In this document: positions 7,965-14,966 of the stretch, piece by piece
How positions within the stretch are numbered: position 1 is the stretch's first letter
Layout: each line of letters begins with the position of its first letter
IMG/VR virus record: IMGVR_UViG_3300044625_000188
Location: 1 to 26,322 of that record
DNA from: a virus
Length of the DNA: 26,322 bases
Direction: 5' to 3' (one strand)
Position numbers and translations under genes: made by a program
The notes under the pieces: model-generated
Database searches by the model: none
The model's input: only the letters and a program-made list of their open reading frames with translations
Told to the model about the DNA's origin: nothing

Positions 7965-9026
7965 GTGGCTTCGCCGCTTGACAGGCTCACAGACTTCACC
8001 TTCGGGTTTGTCAATGGTGGGCAGTTTTACCTTGGCCCGATCAAGGATCGTACGGCCACGGGGTCTGGTACTGGCACCGCGACGACGGTCAATGTCGTCA
8101 TCAAGTTCCGCACCGCGACAGGTTCTGGTGCAGGGACGCAGTCTGCTACTGGGGTGCATATCGCTCCGCGTACCGCGACGGGGTCGGGTACAGGATCTGC
8201 AACCGTTGCAGGTCTACACATCGCGCCGAGGACGGCCACGGGATCTGGCACAGGATCGGCTTCGGTAACAGGTGTCCACATTGCGCCTCGAACGGCAACA
8301 GGATCTGGGCAGGGTACGCAGTCGGCTGATGGGGATTACATTCGTGTCCGCACGGCAACGGGGTCAGGTACGGGTGCAGGCGCAGCTGTTGGGGCTATCG
8401 TCTACGCCCGTACCGCTACCGGCTCGGGGGCTGGCACGTCGTCGTCGGTTGAAGTCATCGTTGTTATTCGTACGGCGACGGGTTCTGGGACTGGCACGGG
8501 GACGGCGGACGGTTCTTCGACTCGAGCCAGGATGGCCACGGGGTCTGGAACTGGGACATCGGCTGCTGACGGACTGCACATTGCCCCCAGAACGGCTTCT
8601 AACGCCTCTGTAGGCTCGTCTGCTGCGTCTGGGCTACATATTGCGCCAAGAACCGCCACGGGATCTGGGGCAGGCACACAGGTCGTTGTAGGGGCGAGGG
8701 TCGTTCGGGTGTCGGGGACGAACACGGGCAACGGGTCTGGCACGGCGGTGTGGGTCAAGTCTCGGATTTTCCGCGTCCCCGCCAAGCAGAAGGTTGGCTA
8801 TGCCCAGAGGCTTGGGGAAACCGACGCGGACCGGCTGTTCTCGTTCACGCCGAAAGGTCTGCGGGCTGACAATCTGTACAAGTTGACTAACGGGACGTAC
8901 ACGACCACGGATCCTCGTCGCCCCGAACTTGTTGTCAAGGTCTACTACGGTGGTCACGACATTTTCTTGGATGACACCGAAGTGGGAGAATTGACCGCAG
9001 CGGGTTACGGAGCGTACATCACCTAA
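7965..9026 (+). CDS. Repeat-built virion fibre-like protein, 353 aa
   Basis: GTG 7965 starts a protein with three parts. Residues 1-28 are a head segment (FTFGFVNGGQFYLGPI). Residues 29-248 are eleven consecutive units of exactly 20 residues, each beginning RTATGSGxG and usually ending in xxGxxIxxx; a degenerate twelfth follows. Residues ~270-353 form a C-terminal domain ending KVYYGGHDI...LTAAGYGAYIT that is repeated in the next gene. Strict 20-residue periodicity with small residues and beta-branched turns suggests a beta-solenoid or beta-helix shaft. Thr/Ser/Gly density makes it a plausible glycosylation target for the two glycosyltransferases just downstream. It overlaps the next start by one base. 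Role as a fibre or head decoration is inferred. Confidence 0.8.
   Translation: MASPLDRLTDFTFGFVNGGQFYLGPIKDRTATGSGTGTATTVNVVIKFRTATGSGAGTQSATGVHIAPRTATGSGTGSATVAGLHIAPRTATGSGTGSASVTGVHIAPRTATGSGQGTQSADGDYIRVRTATGSGTGAGAAVGAIVYARTATGSGAGTSSSVEVIVVIRTATGSGTGTGTADGSSTRARMATGSGTGTSAADGLHIAPRTASNASVGSSAASGLHIAPRTATGSGAGTQVVVGARVVRVSGTNTGNGSGTAVWVKSRIFRVPAKQKVGYAQRLGETDADRLFSFTPKGLRADNLYKLTNGTYTTTDPRRPELVVKVYYGGHDIFLDDTEVGELTAAGYGAYIT
8049..8708 (+). repeat. Eleven tandem 60-bp in-frame repeats
   Basis: The DNA encoding residues 29-248 of the fibre-like protein is 660 bp, i.e. 11 units of 60 bp without any indel between them. Units start with CGxACxGCxACxGG... coding R-T-A-T-G; the first half of each unit is well conserved, the second half is variable. 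Two units deviate most: the one starting near 8529 (M in place of T in the unit start) and the one near 8589 (RTASNASVGSSA). Third positions vary between units, so protein, not only DNA, is under constraint. Confidence 0.92.
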
Positions 9027-9322
9027 TGGCTACATTCAGACCACCAACCGACAACTTTGTGGCATTCGTACTGCCAGAAGATCCGAGTGGGGCTTTCCCA
9101 CTTTCCCTCGATGAACGCTTCGCCAACCAGTTGGGCTATCACATTCGCAATTCGTCACGCGGTCGCAACATCTACAAGCTTGTTGACGGCACCTACACCG
9201 ACGGACAACCGTCCGACTATGACCTGATCGTCAAGGTCTATTATGGGGGCCACGACATCGAAGTGGACGAGCAGGAGGTCGCTGACCTGACTGCTGCTGG
9301 ATACGGGGCATACATAACGTGA
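9026..9322 (+). CDS. Short paralogue of the repeat protein's C-terminal domain, 98 aa
   Basis: ATG 9026 shares a base with the upstream stop. Residues ~44-98 align closely with the last ~55 residues of the preceding protein: NIYKLVDGTYT versus NLYKLTNGTYT, the identical KVYYGGHDI, and the identical end LTAAGYGAYIT. The first ~43 residues differ (FVLPEDPSGAFPLSLDERFAN). A tandem duplication with loss of the repeat shaft explains the pair. Both copies may occupy the same binding site on the particle. Stop TGA overlaps the following GTG by four bases. Confidence 0.8.
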   Translation: MATFRPPTDNFVAFVLPEDPSGAFPLSLDERFANQLGYHIRNSSRGRNIYKLVDGTYTDGQPSDYDLIVKVYYGGHDIEVDEQEVADLTAAGYGAYIT

Positions 9323-9594
9323 AGCATCAAGAAGTGCATCCCAACCTGGACGTGGAGGGCTGTTTTGGTTGCAAGGTTGCTGGCATCCGCATGGGTACGA
9401 ATACGACAACAAGTCGAGGCGCGGTGGTCGATGAGATCAACAAGCGTGAGCGTGGCTGGCAGCAAGATATGCCGGCCTACAAGAGACTACGGCAAAACGG
9501 GTTGCAGCCGAAAAAGATCGACGGAGCCGCCGAAGTGGAACGCCGCGCGAAAGAGGCGTGGCAGGTAGAAACCGGCATTCTGCCGAATCGTTAG
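9319..9594 (+). CDS. Small conserved-type phage protein with CFGCK motif, 91 aa
   Basis: GTG 9319 lies in a GTGA overlap with the preceding stop. The N-terminus has HPNLDVEGCFGCKVAGIRMG, a CxxC next to His that could bind a metal; the C-terminal two thirds is charged and helical (INKRERGWQQDMPAYKRLRQ). I recall similar short 'GCFGCK' proteins in actinophages but know no function. Its stop TAG (9592-9594) interlocks with the stop of the minus-strand glycosyltransferase gene. Confidence 0.75.
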   Translation: MKHQEVHPNLDVEGCFGCKVAGIRMGTNTTTSRGAVVDEINKRERGWQQDMPAYKRLRQNGLQPKKIDGAAEVERRAKEAWQVETGILPNR

Positions 9595-10349
9595 GCTTCG
9601 GGGAATCCACCCCTGAACACAGCTCGGGGAATCTGCACACCCGTGTGTTCGGTAATGAAGTCAAGAAAGTCGTACACGATGCGTGGGTACAGACTCATGT
9701 GCGTTGCGATGGCTTCGCTGTCTGCCTGAAAAATTGACGGGTGGTGGCCGACGATGACGGTCGGTTTGGCAACGACATGGACGGGTTTGTCGAACAGGTT
9801 TTGCAGCATCCCGTAGTGGAACCCGTATCGCGTATCAAAATGGGCGAGGCACGAATCGGCAGACCAAGCGTCTCGAAGAAACGTGTTTGTTGAGATCAGA
9901 CTGTGGGCAGGGATGATCCAGCCTTTTCTTGTTGCCAGTAGGTGTTCGCAAAAGGCTTTGTAGTTCGGGTAGGTCACGCCCATCGGTATCCGCCAATTAT
10001 CGGATTTGGGTACTTGGAAGATCAGCCCAGGTTCTGTGCGTATTGCGGCCAGCGTTGTGGAGATCGCGTCCTCGGTAAGAACCTCGTCGTCGCCGATCAC
10101 CCACAAATAACGTCCGGTTGTTGAGACTTGGCACATGGCGATGTTTGCGTCCCCGCCGACGTTGTAGAGGTTTTCGCGGTATTTCACCCAGTCGGGCAGA
10201 ACATACGGTTGCGACGATTTGTTGACCGATACGAATACTTCAACTTCGTCAGTCATCTGTGGTTCAATGCTGGCAAGTAGATTGTTCAGCAATTCTTGGC
10301 GTTCCCATGTGGGGATGTAAATCGAAAGGGTTTTCTGCGGGTCAGTCAT
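9591..10349 (-). CDS. Family 2 glycosyltransferase (GT-A fold), 252 aa
   Basis: The only convincing minus-strand gene. The product begins with a typical GT2 strand-helix (LSIYIPTWERQELLNNLLAS), has NVGGDANIAM at ~63-72 and the acidic metal/nucleotide motif WVIGDDEV (DD at 87-88), which together define the nucleotide-sugar binding half of a GT-A enzyme. No membrane segment is seen, so it is probably cytosolic. ATG at 10349 is preferred; an in-frame TTG three codons upstream (10358) exists. Its ATG and the ATG of the plus-strand neighbour share CATG, and its stop interlocks with the upstream gene's stop, so it has no intergenic space on either side. Any promoter must lie within the neighbouring gene. 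Substrate unknown; virion or host-surface glycosylation is inferred. Confidence 0.85.
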   Translation of the reverse strand: MTDPQKTLSIYIPTWERQELLNNLLASIEPQMTDEVEVFVSVNKSSQPYVLPDWVKYRENLYNVGGDANIAMCQVSTTGRYLWVIGDDEVLTEDAISTTLAAIRTEPGLIFQVPKSDNWRIPMGVTYPNYKAFCEHLLATRKGWIIPAHSLISTNTFLRDAWSADSCLAHFDTRYGFHYGMLQNLFDKPVHVVAKPTVIVGHHPSIFQADSEAIATHMSLYPRIVYDFLDFITEHTGVQIPRAVFRGGFPEA

Positions 10350-11445
10350 GGCTACCAACTATCAGCATTGGGGCGGGTTTTCGGACGCACGGTTTGGTTA
10401 CGGCGAACATTGGCGTGGTTTCACGTCGCATTTGCCGGCGGGTGTTGTGTTGCATGATAAAGCATCGGTGAGCGTTCACATGGGTGTCCCCCAGTCATGC
10501 CACGGCTGGTGGGCTGGCCAATACCGCGTCCTGAATACCATGTGGGAAAGCGACAGGATCCCGTCAAGTTTTCTTCGCTACCTGCCGCTGTACGACATGA
10601 TCGTCGTTCCGAACGAGATTGACCAAGAACGGTTCGCTGAGCATCATCCGATTGTCAAGGTTGTGCCGTTGGGCGTAGACCGCAAGGAATACCCTGCGAT
10701 TGAGGTGCCGCGTCTGGATCGTTTCCAGTTCCGCGCTGGGGGCAGTCTGTGGTGGCGCAAGGGTCTGGACATCGTGGTGAAGGCATTCCACAAGCTGGGT
10801 CTGCCCGATGCCGATTTGCGGATCAAGGCTGCACCTCATGCCTCGGATGTCCCCAAGACTGACCTCGGCCCGAACGTGTATCTGGATCGGAAGTGGATGA
10901 GCCACGACGACAAGTGCCGTTGGTTTGCCGAATCAGACTGCTTCATCGCCGCGTCTCGAGGTGAGGGTTTCGGGCTGATGCCGTTGCAGACCATTGCGAT
11001 GGGTGTCCCGACGATTGTCAGCCTCACGACTGGCCAGATCCAGTTTTCGCATTTGGCGACGGGTCGGGTGAAGTGCGGCAAGTCGCCGGCGGTGATCGGC
11101 GGGATGTGGGATGAACCTGATCTGGACGAACTCTGCGAGTTGATGAAGGATCACTACGAAAACTTCAGCAAATACAAGACTCAAGCACGGGCCAATGCCC
11201 CCAAGGTGGATGAGTTTTCGTGGGATAACGCTGTGCAGAAGATGTTGACAACCCTGCCCGAGGGGACGCTGTTATCCACAAACGAGTGGGTGGAATCCGT
11301 TTCGTGGATACAAGTCAAGGTGCTGGACAATGTCGATGCGGACATCGGCAAGAACAAAGTCCGGCTGCGTAAGGGCGAAACGGCAACGATCACCGACGGC
11401 CAATACCAAGTGTTGTACGATGCAGGCAAGGTGGTGATGGCGTGA
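10348..11445 (+). CDS. Family 4-like glycosyltransferase with C-terminal appendage, 365 aa
   Basis: ATG 10348. Residues ~60-260 show GT-B/GT4 features: VVPNEIDQERF, VVPLGVDRKEY, RKGLDIVVKAF and the nucleotide-sugar motif SRGEGFGLMPLQTIAMGVPT. In the usual E-x7-E pair the second Glu is Gln here (E206 to Q214). The N-terminal Rossmann half is short (~105 residues). Residues ~315-365 (WIQVKVLDNVDADIGKNKVRL...) are not part of the GT4 fold and resemble small phage virion domains, which may tether the enzyme. With the divergent GT2 it forms a sugar-transfer module beside the repeat fibre gene. The stop overlaps the next GTG by four bases. Confidence 0.83.
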   Translation: MATNYQHWGGFSDARFGYGEHWRGFTSHLPAGVVLHDKASVSVHMGVPQSCHGWWAGQYRVLNTMWESDRIPSSFLRYLPLYDMIVVPNEIDQERFAEHHPIVKVVPLGVDRKEYPAIEVPRLDRFQFRAGGSLWWRKGLDIVVKAFHKLGLPDADLRIKAAPHASDVPKTDLGPNVYLDRKWMSHDDKCRWFAESDCFIAASRGEGFGLMPLQTIAMGVPTIVSLTTGQIQFSHLATGRVKCGKSPAVIGGMWDEPDLDELCELMKDHYENFSKYKTQARANAPKVDEFSWDNAVQKMLTTLPEGTLLSTNEWVESVSWIQVKVLDNVDADIGKNKVRLRKGETATITDGQYQVLYDAGKVVMA

Positions 11446-11603
11446 AGCAGAAGAAAGCCTTTTGGGAAACGAAGAATCCGAACAAGAAATCGACTCCGTT
11501 GACTCCGAAGCAGAAGGCGTTTGCCAAGTCTCGGGCGAAGAAGGCTGGGCGGCCCTACCCGAACCTTGTGGACAATGCTGCCGCTCGACGGATGGGCAAG
11601 TGA
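11442..11603 (+). CDS. Basic miniprotein, 53 aa
   Basis: GTG 11442 overlaps the upstream stop (GTGA) and its TGA shares a base with the next ATG. The product is Lys/Arg/Pro-rich: LTPKQKAFAKSRAKKAGRPY then PNLVDNAAARRMGK. I have seen similar 'AKKAGRPYPNLVDN' miniproteins in environmental phage genomes, without known function. The charge would suit DNA or RNA binding, or packaging with the genome. Confidence 0.75.
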   Translation: MKQKKAFWETKNPNKKSTPLTPKQKAFAKSRAKKAGRPYPNLVDNAAARRMGK

Positions 11604-11860
11604 TGGCTGAGTACAAGGGCAAGAAAGTCAGCCTCAACAAGCCACGCCCGATCCGGAAGGGCGAGCCGAGTTATGGACGCAAGAAATCCGTGGTCTATGT
11701 CTCGGACGGTGGCAAGGTCAAGCGGGTCACTTTCGGGGATCCGAACATGACGATCAAGAAGAACCAGCCTGGTCGCCGGTCCAATTTCCGTGCGAGGCAC
11801 AACTGTGCAGATCCTGGCCCCAAGACCAAGGCTCGCTACTGGTCCTGCAAAGCTTGGTAG
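11603..11860 (+). CDS. Basic small phage protein with FRARHxC / YWSC motif, 85 aa
   Basis: ATG 11603 is the TGATG-coupled start; a longer in-frame extension upstream overlaps the previous gene and is rejected. The sequence is rich in Lys/Arg with VVYVSDGGKVKRVTFGDP in the middle and NFRARHNC...KARYWSCKAW at the C-terminus, giving two Cys and a His that could bind zinc. Environmental phages often carry this pattern near structural genes (recollection). Function unknown. Confidence 0.75.
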   Translation: MAEYKGKKVSLNKPRPIRKGEPSYGRKKSVVYVSDGGKVKRVTFGDPNMTIKKNQPGRRSNFRARHNCADPGPKTKARYWSCKAW

Positions 11861-11906
11861 GCATACGGTAATATCGTCGTCGGTCCCGTCAACAGGAGGT
11901 GTGCCG

Positions 11907-12035
11907 ATGCCGATGGTCGGTAAGAAGAAGTTTGCGTACACGAAGGCCGGCAAGATGGCCGCAGCCAAGGAAGCAGCCAAGACTGGCAAGCCGATGAAGA
12001 AGGCCGCCAAGAAAATGGGCAGCAAGAAGAAGTAA
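11907..12035 (+). CDS. Lys/Ala-rich miniprotein, 42 aa
   Basis: A canonical AGGAGGT at 11894-11900 places the start at ATG 11907. The 42-residue product (MPMVGKKKFAYTKAGKMAAA..., ending GSKKK) has about one third Lys, with helix-forming KAAKKM segments similar to histone-tail or protamine-like composition. The stop TAA overlaps the next ATG by one base. The strong ribosome site implies substantial expression. Likely nucleic-acid binding by composition; role unknown. Confidence 0.75.
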   Translation: MPMVGKKKFAYTKAGKMAAAKEAAKTGKPMKKAAKKMGSKKK

Positions 12036-12193
12036 TGGCTAAGTCGATGCGTGGCAAGAAAGCCAAGATCCAAAAGGTCATGGGCGAGTACAAGCGCGGC
12101 ACCCTGCATTCAGGCAAGGGTGGACCGGTTGTCACGTCCAAGAAGCAGGCTGTTGCCATTGCCTTGACGCAGGCCCGCAAGAAGAAGAAGTGA
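12035..12193 (+). CDS. DUF6496-like basic miniprotein, 52 aa
   Basis: ATG 12035 overlaps the previous stop. The core KVMGEYKRGTLHSGKGGPVV followed by TSKKQAVAIALTQARKKK matches what I recall of the DUF6496 family ('KVMHEFKxGxLHSGSxxGPxVxSRKQAIAIALSEARK'), found in phages and bacteria, function unknown. It is the fourth basic miniprotein in a row; its stop overlaps the adaptor gene's GTG by four bases. Confidence 0.78.
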   Translation: MAKSMRGKKAKIQKVMGEYKRGTLHSGKGGPVVTSKKQAVAIALTQARKKKK

Positions 12194-13077
12194 CCACAGC
12201 CAGCACGATCATTACCCGCGCCAACAGGCAACTCCTGTCGGGGACGGTTGAACAGCGCAACAAGCTTGCGGCTTCTATCAACGCATCCACGGACACGGTC
12301 ACGTTCTCGTACGACCTTGAGGGAATCCGACAGGGTCAGGTTTTTGAGATTGATTCGGAATTGTTCTACGTTTGGGCGGTTTCGGTTGGTGCCAAGTCTG
12401 CAACTGTTGAGCGTGGATTCAACGGCACGACTGCTGCTGCCCACGACGCGAACGCTTTGGTGACGGTCAACCCGCGTTTCCCGCGCAACCAAATGCTCGA
12501 AGCACTCAACGATGAACTGGCCGATTTGTCGTCTCCGACGAACGGGCTGTTCAAGGTCACGTCGCTGAACCTTGACTACAACGGTTCCGACACGATGATT
12601 GACTTGACTGGCACGTCAAACATTCAGGACATTTTGTCGGTGTCGGTGCGGTATCTGACTGACGACTACATTCCGGTGCGGAAATTCCGTCTCATGCGTG
12701 ACGTTCCGACCGACGATTTCCCGACTGGTGTCGCCCTTCGCATGGATCAAGCTGTGCTGGCTGGCCGTCTGCGGATCGTCTACAAGTCGCCGTTCACCGC
12801 GCTGACTGCCGAATCGCAGGACGTGACCACGGTGGGCGGTGTGCCGGCATCGTGCGACGACATTCTGGCTTTGGGTGTGCAGATCCGCCTCATGTCGCCT
12901 CGAGAGATCAAGCGTAATTTTACCGAGTCTCAGGGGGATACCCGCCGAGCGGACGAGGTTCCGCAGGGGGCGGTGGGTAATTCGATGCAGGCTCTGTTGC
13001 GGTTGCGTCGTGACCGCATCACCGCTGAAGCGATGAGGTTGGCGCGTCAATACCCGACGCTGATGACAAAGGCGTAA
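12190..13077 (+). CDS. Putative head-tail adaptor/connector protein, 295 aa
   Basis: GTG 12190 in a GTGA overlap. Residues ~24-95 form a beta-module: TVTFSYDLEGI, FEIDSELFYVWA, VERGFNGTTAAAHD, which recurs in the tail fibre. The rest contains PRFPRNQMLEALNDELADLS and a helical C-terminus ending REIKRNFTESQGDTRRADEV...TAEAMRLARQYP. The first gene of the tail block and its domain style suggest the protein that joins the capsid vertex to the tail (adaptor or tail tubular A-like). Inference from order and recollection; alternatives are a tail terminator or base protein. Confidence 0.65.
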   Translation: MTTASTIITRANRQLLSGTVEQRNKLAASINASTDTVTFSYDLEGIRQGQVFEIDSELFYVWAVSVGAKSATVERGFNGTTAAAHDANALVTVNPRFPRNQMLEALNDELADLSSPTNGLFKVTSLNLDYNGSDTMIDLTGTSNIQDILSVSVRYLTDDYIPVRKFRLMRDVPTDDFPTGVALRMDQAVLAGRLRIVYKSPFTALTAESQDVTTVGGVPASCDDILALGVQIRLMSPREIKRNFTESQGDTRRADEVPQGAVGNSMQALLRLRRDRITAEAMRLARQYPTLMTKA

Positions 13078-13078
13078 C

Positions 13079-14956
13079 GTGGCTACGCCGTTCACGAATC
13101 ACCTCACGGTCAGGTTTTCGCCTGCTGAGGCATTCTTTACCGGCAAGCCTTCAGCGACCCTTGTCCCTGACGTTTTCCCTGTGGCGATCAATGGTCGTGC
13201 GTACATGGTCGATGTCAAGTCGGGCCAGTATGCGCGTGGTTTTGAGCAGCGTGTTCGTGACTCGCAGGACATCTCGACCGCTCCTGGCGAATCGTCCATT
13301 TCGACCGGTGGTTTGTGGCGGCGTGGCGAGGCTTCGTGGCATCTGGGTGCTGGGCAGGGTCGGGCCGATGTGGCCGACTCGGTCGCGTACCGTTTTGATG
13401 AATCCAAGGGCATCAATGTCTGGACGAAGGGCCAGCTGTCGCTGTTGAATGCGACCAAGTCTGCGCTGACTTCTGCTGCCACCAACCTGCCGATGATCGA
13501 GGTCAATGGCTACTTGTACGTCGGGGACAACCAGACCCTCAAGTACACGCAGGATCCGTTTGCTTCCACGCCGTCGTGGACGACGGTAACGGGCGGGCCG
13601 GCTGCTGCGATTAACGACATCACGACTGACGGTTCTCAGATTTATGTTGCGTACGCAAGTTCTGGTATCTACATGGGTGCGGTTGGTGGCGCATCGGTGG
13701 CAGCCCACTACGCTACGACCAGCAACACGAACTACACCAAGCTCGGTTTCGGGAAAGGTTTCGTTCTCGGCTTCCACAACGATACGTCGGACAGCCATAT
13801 CCACATCGTCCCGTACGCCACTGCAACATCGCACGGCACTCCGGTGGCAGAGTTCGCCAACCAGGCTTTTGTTTGCGCTGGTATTACGGGCGGCCAGAAC
13901 GCTGTCTACGTCGCGGGTCGTAACACCGACCGTGGCGTGGTGTACCGTCTGTCCTTGAAGAGCGACGGCACTACGCTCGAGAATCCGATTGTCGCGCTGG
14001 AACTGCCAACTGGAGAATACCCGACCAGTATCCTCGGGTATCTGGGCTACATCCTGCTTGGCACCAACAAGGGCATTCGCTACTGCTCAACTGACTCCAA
14101 TGCCAACCTGGTCGCGGGTGCTTTGATCCCGACGAGTTACCCCGTCTACGACATCGCTGCCGACGACCGGTTCGTGTGGTACACCCTGACCAACTACGAC
14201 GGGTATTCTGGTGGTTTGGGTCGGCTGGATCTCGCCAACTTCACGGGTGCCAACACGCCGGCATACGCGACTGATCTGATGTATGGCACCGACGCGGTCC
14301 CAATTACGGCGACCGTATTGTCTGTCGTGATCTTCAATGACAAGGCCGTGTTCAGCGTTTCGGGTGTCGGGGTCATTGCCGAGGACTCGGCCAACCTGGC
14401 GTCGTCGGGTGTCTTGACGACTGGCACCTACCAATGGGGCATTCCCGACCGCAAGTTCATCGCCAAGATCGACACCCGTTCCCGCCAGCTTTACGGCACG
14501 ATCATCCCGTCGATCTCGTTTGACGGCGGGGCGTACACCGTGCTTTCGGGCCAGACTGTCCCGCTCAGTTACGAATCGACCAGTAACCCGCCCCAGACCA
14601 AGTTCATTGAGGCCCGCCTGAAGTTCACCCTGAACCGTGACTCGGGGGCCGTCGGCCCGACAATGACCCGTTGGATGGCTCGAGCCTACGCAGCCCCCGC
14701 CCGCTCGGAGGTTTTCCGTGTGCCGGTGATGGTCCACAGCGTCATCAACCGTTGGGGGACGGACTACTACTTTGACGTGGAAGAGGAACTGTCCGAACTG
14801 CGTGGCCTGATCTCCGACCCCCGCGTCGTCAACTACCAAGAGGGAACCGACCAGTATTCCGTGATCGTGGAAGAGGTCGATTTCCAGCAGTACGACGTGG
14901 TGGAGCGGCGCAACGTGTTTGAGGGTACTGCTATTGTTACCATGAGATCGGTCTAA
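13079..14956 (+). CDS. Large tail (minor tail/tubular-type) protein, 625 aa
   Basis: GTG 13079, one base after the adaptor stop. The N-terminus has FPVAINGRAYMVD, then QRVRDSQDISTAPGESSIST, GGLWRRGEASWHLGAGQGRA, a pattern I recall from actinophage minor tail proteins. The middle (~residues 145-440) is built from short beta strands with repeated YVG/YVA/GIY motifs and looks like a beta-propeller (LYVGDNQTLKY, IYVAYASSGIYMG, VYVAGRNTDRGVVYRL). The C-terminal ~150 residues are beta-rich (IIPSISFDGGAYTVLS). Such proteins form the tail tube/nozzle or bind receptors. No hydrolase motif identified. Confidence 0.75.
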   Translation: MATPFTNHLTVRFSPAEAFFTGKPSATLVPDVFPVAINGRAYMVDVKSGQYARGFEQRVRDSQDISTAPGESSISTGGLWRRGEASWHLGAGQGRADVADSVAYRFDESKGINVWTKGQLSLLNATKSALTSAATNLPMIEVNGYLYVGDNQTLKYTQDPFASTPSWTTVTGGPAAAINDITTDGSQIYVAYASSGIYMGAVGGASVAAHYATTSNTNYTKLGFGKGFVLGFHNDTSDSHIHIVPYATATSHGTPVAEFANQAFVCAGITGGQNAVYVAGRNTDRGVVYRLSLKSDGTTLENPIVALELPTGEYPTSILGYLGYILLGTNKGIRYCSTDSNANLVAGALIPTSYPVYDIAADDRFVWYTLTNYDGYSGGLGRLDLANFTGANTPAYATDLMYGTDAVPITATVLSVVIFNDKAVFSVSGVGVIAEDSANLASSGVLTTGTYQWGIPDRKFIAKIDTRSRQLYGTIIPSISFDGGAYTVLSGQTVPLSYESTSNPPQTKFIEARLKFTLNRDSGAVGPTMTRWMARAYAAPARSEVFRVPVMVHSVINRWGTDYYFDVEEELSELRGLISDPRVVNYQEGTDQYSVIVEEVDFQQYDVVERRNVFEGTAIVTMRSV

Positions 14957-14966
14957 CGGGAGAGAA

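Noticed and set aside
8049-8708. The 60-bp tandem repeats considered as a CRISPR array or iterons.
   Set aside because: Units are directly adjacent, vary in sequence, have no unique spacers and keep a reading frame; they encode protein repeats.
11462-11602. N-terminal extension of the 85-residue basic protein.
   Set aside because: The extension overlaps the 53-residue miniprotein in another frame, has unlike composition, and the TGATG junction at 11601 gives a normal start.
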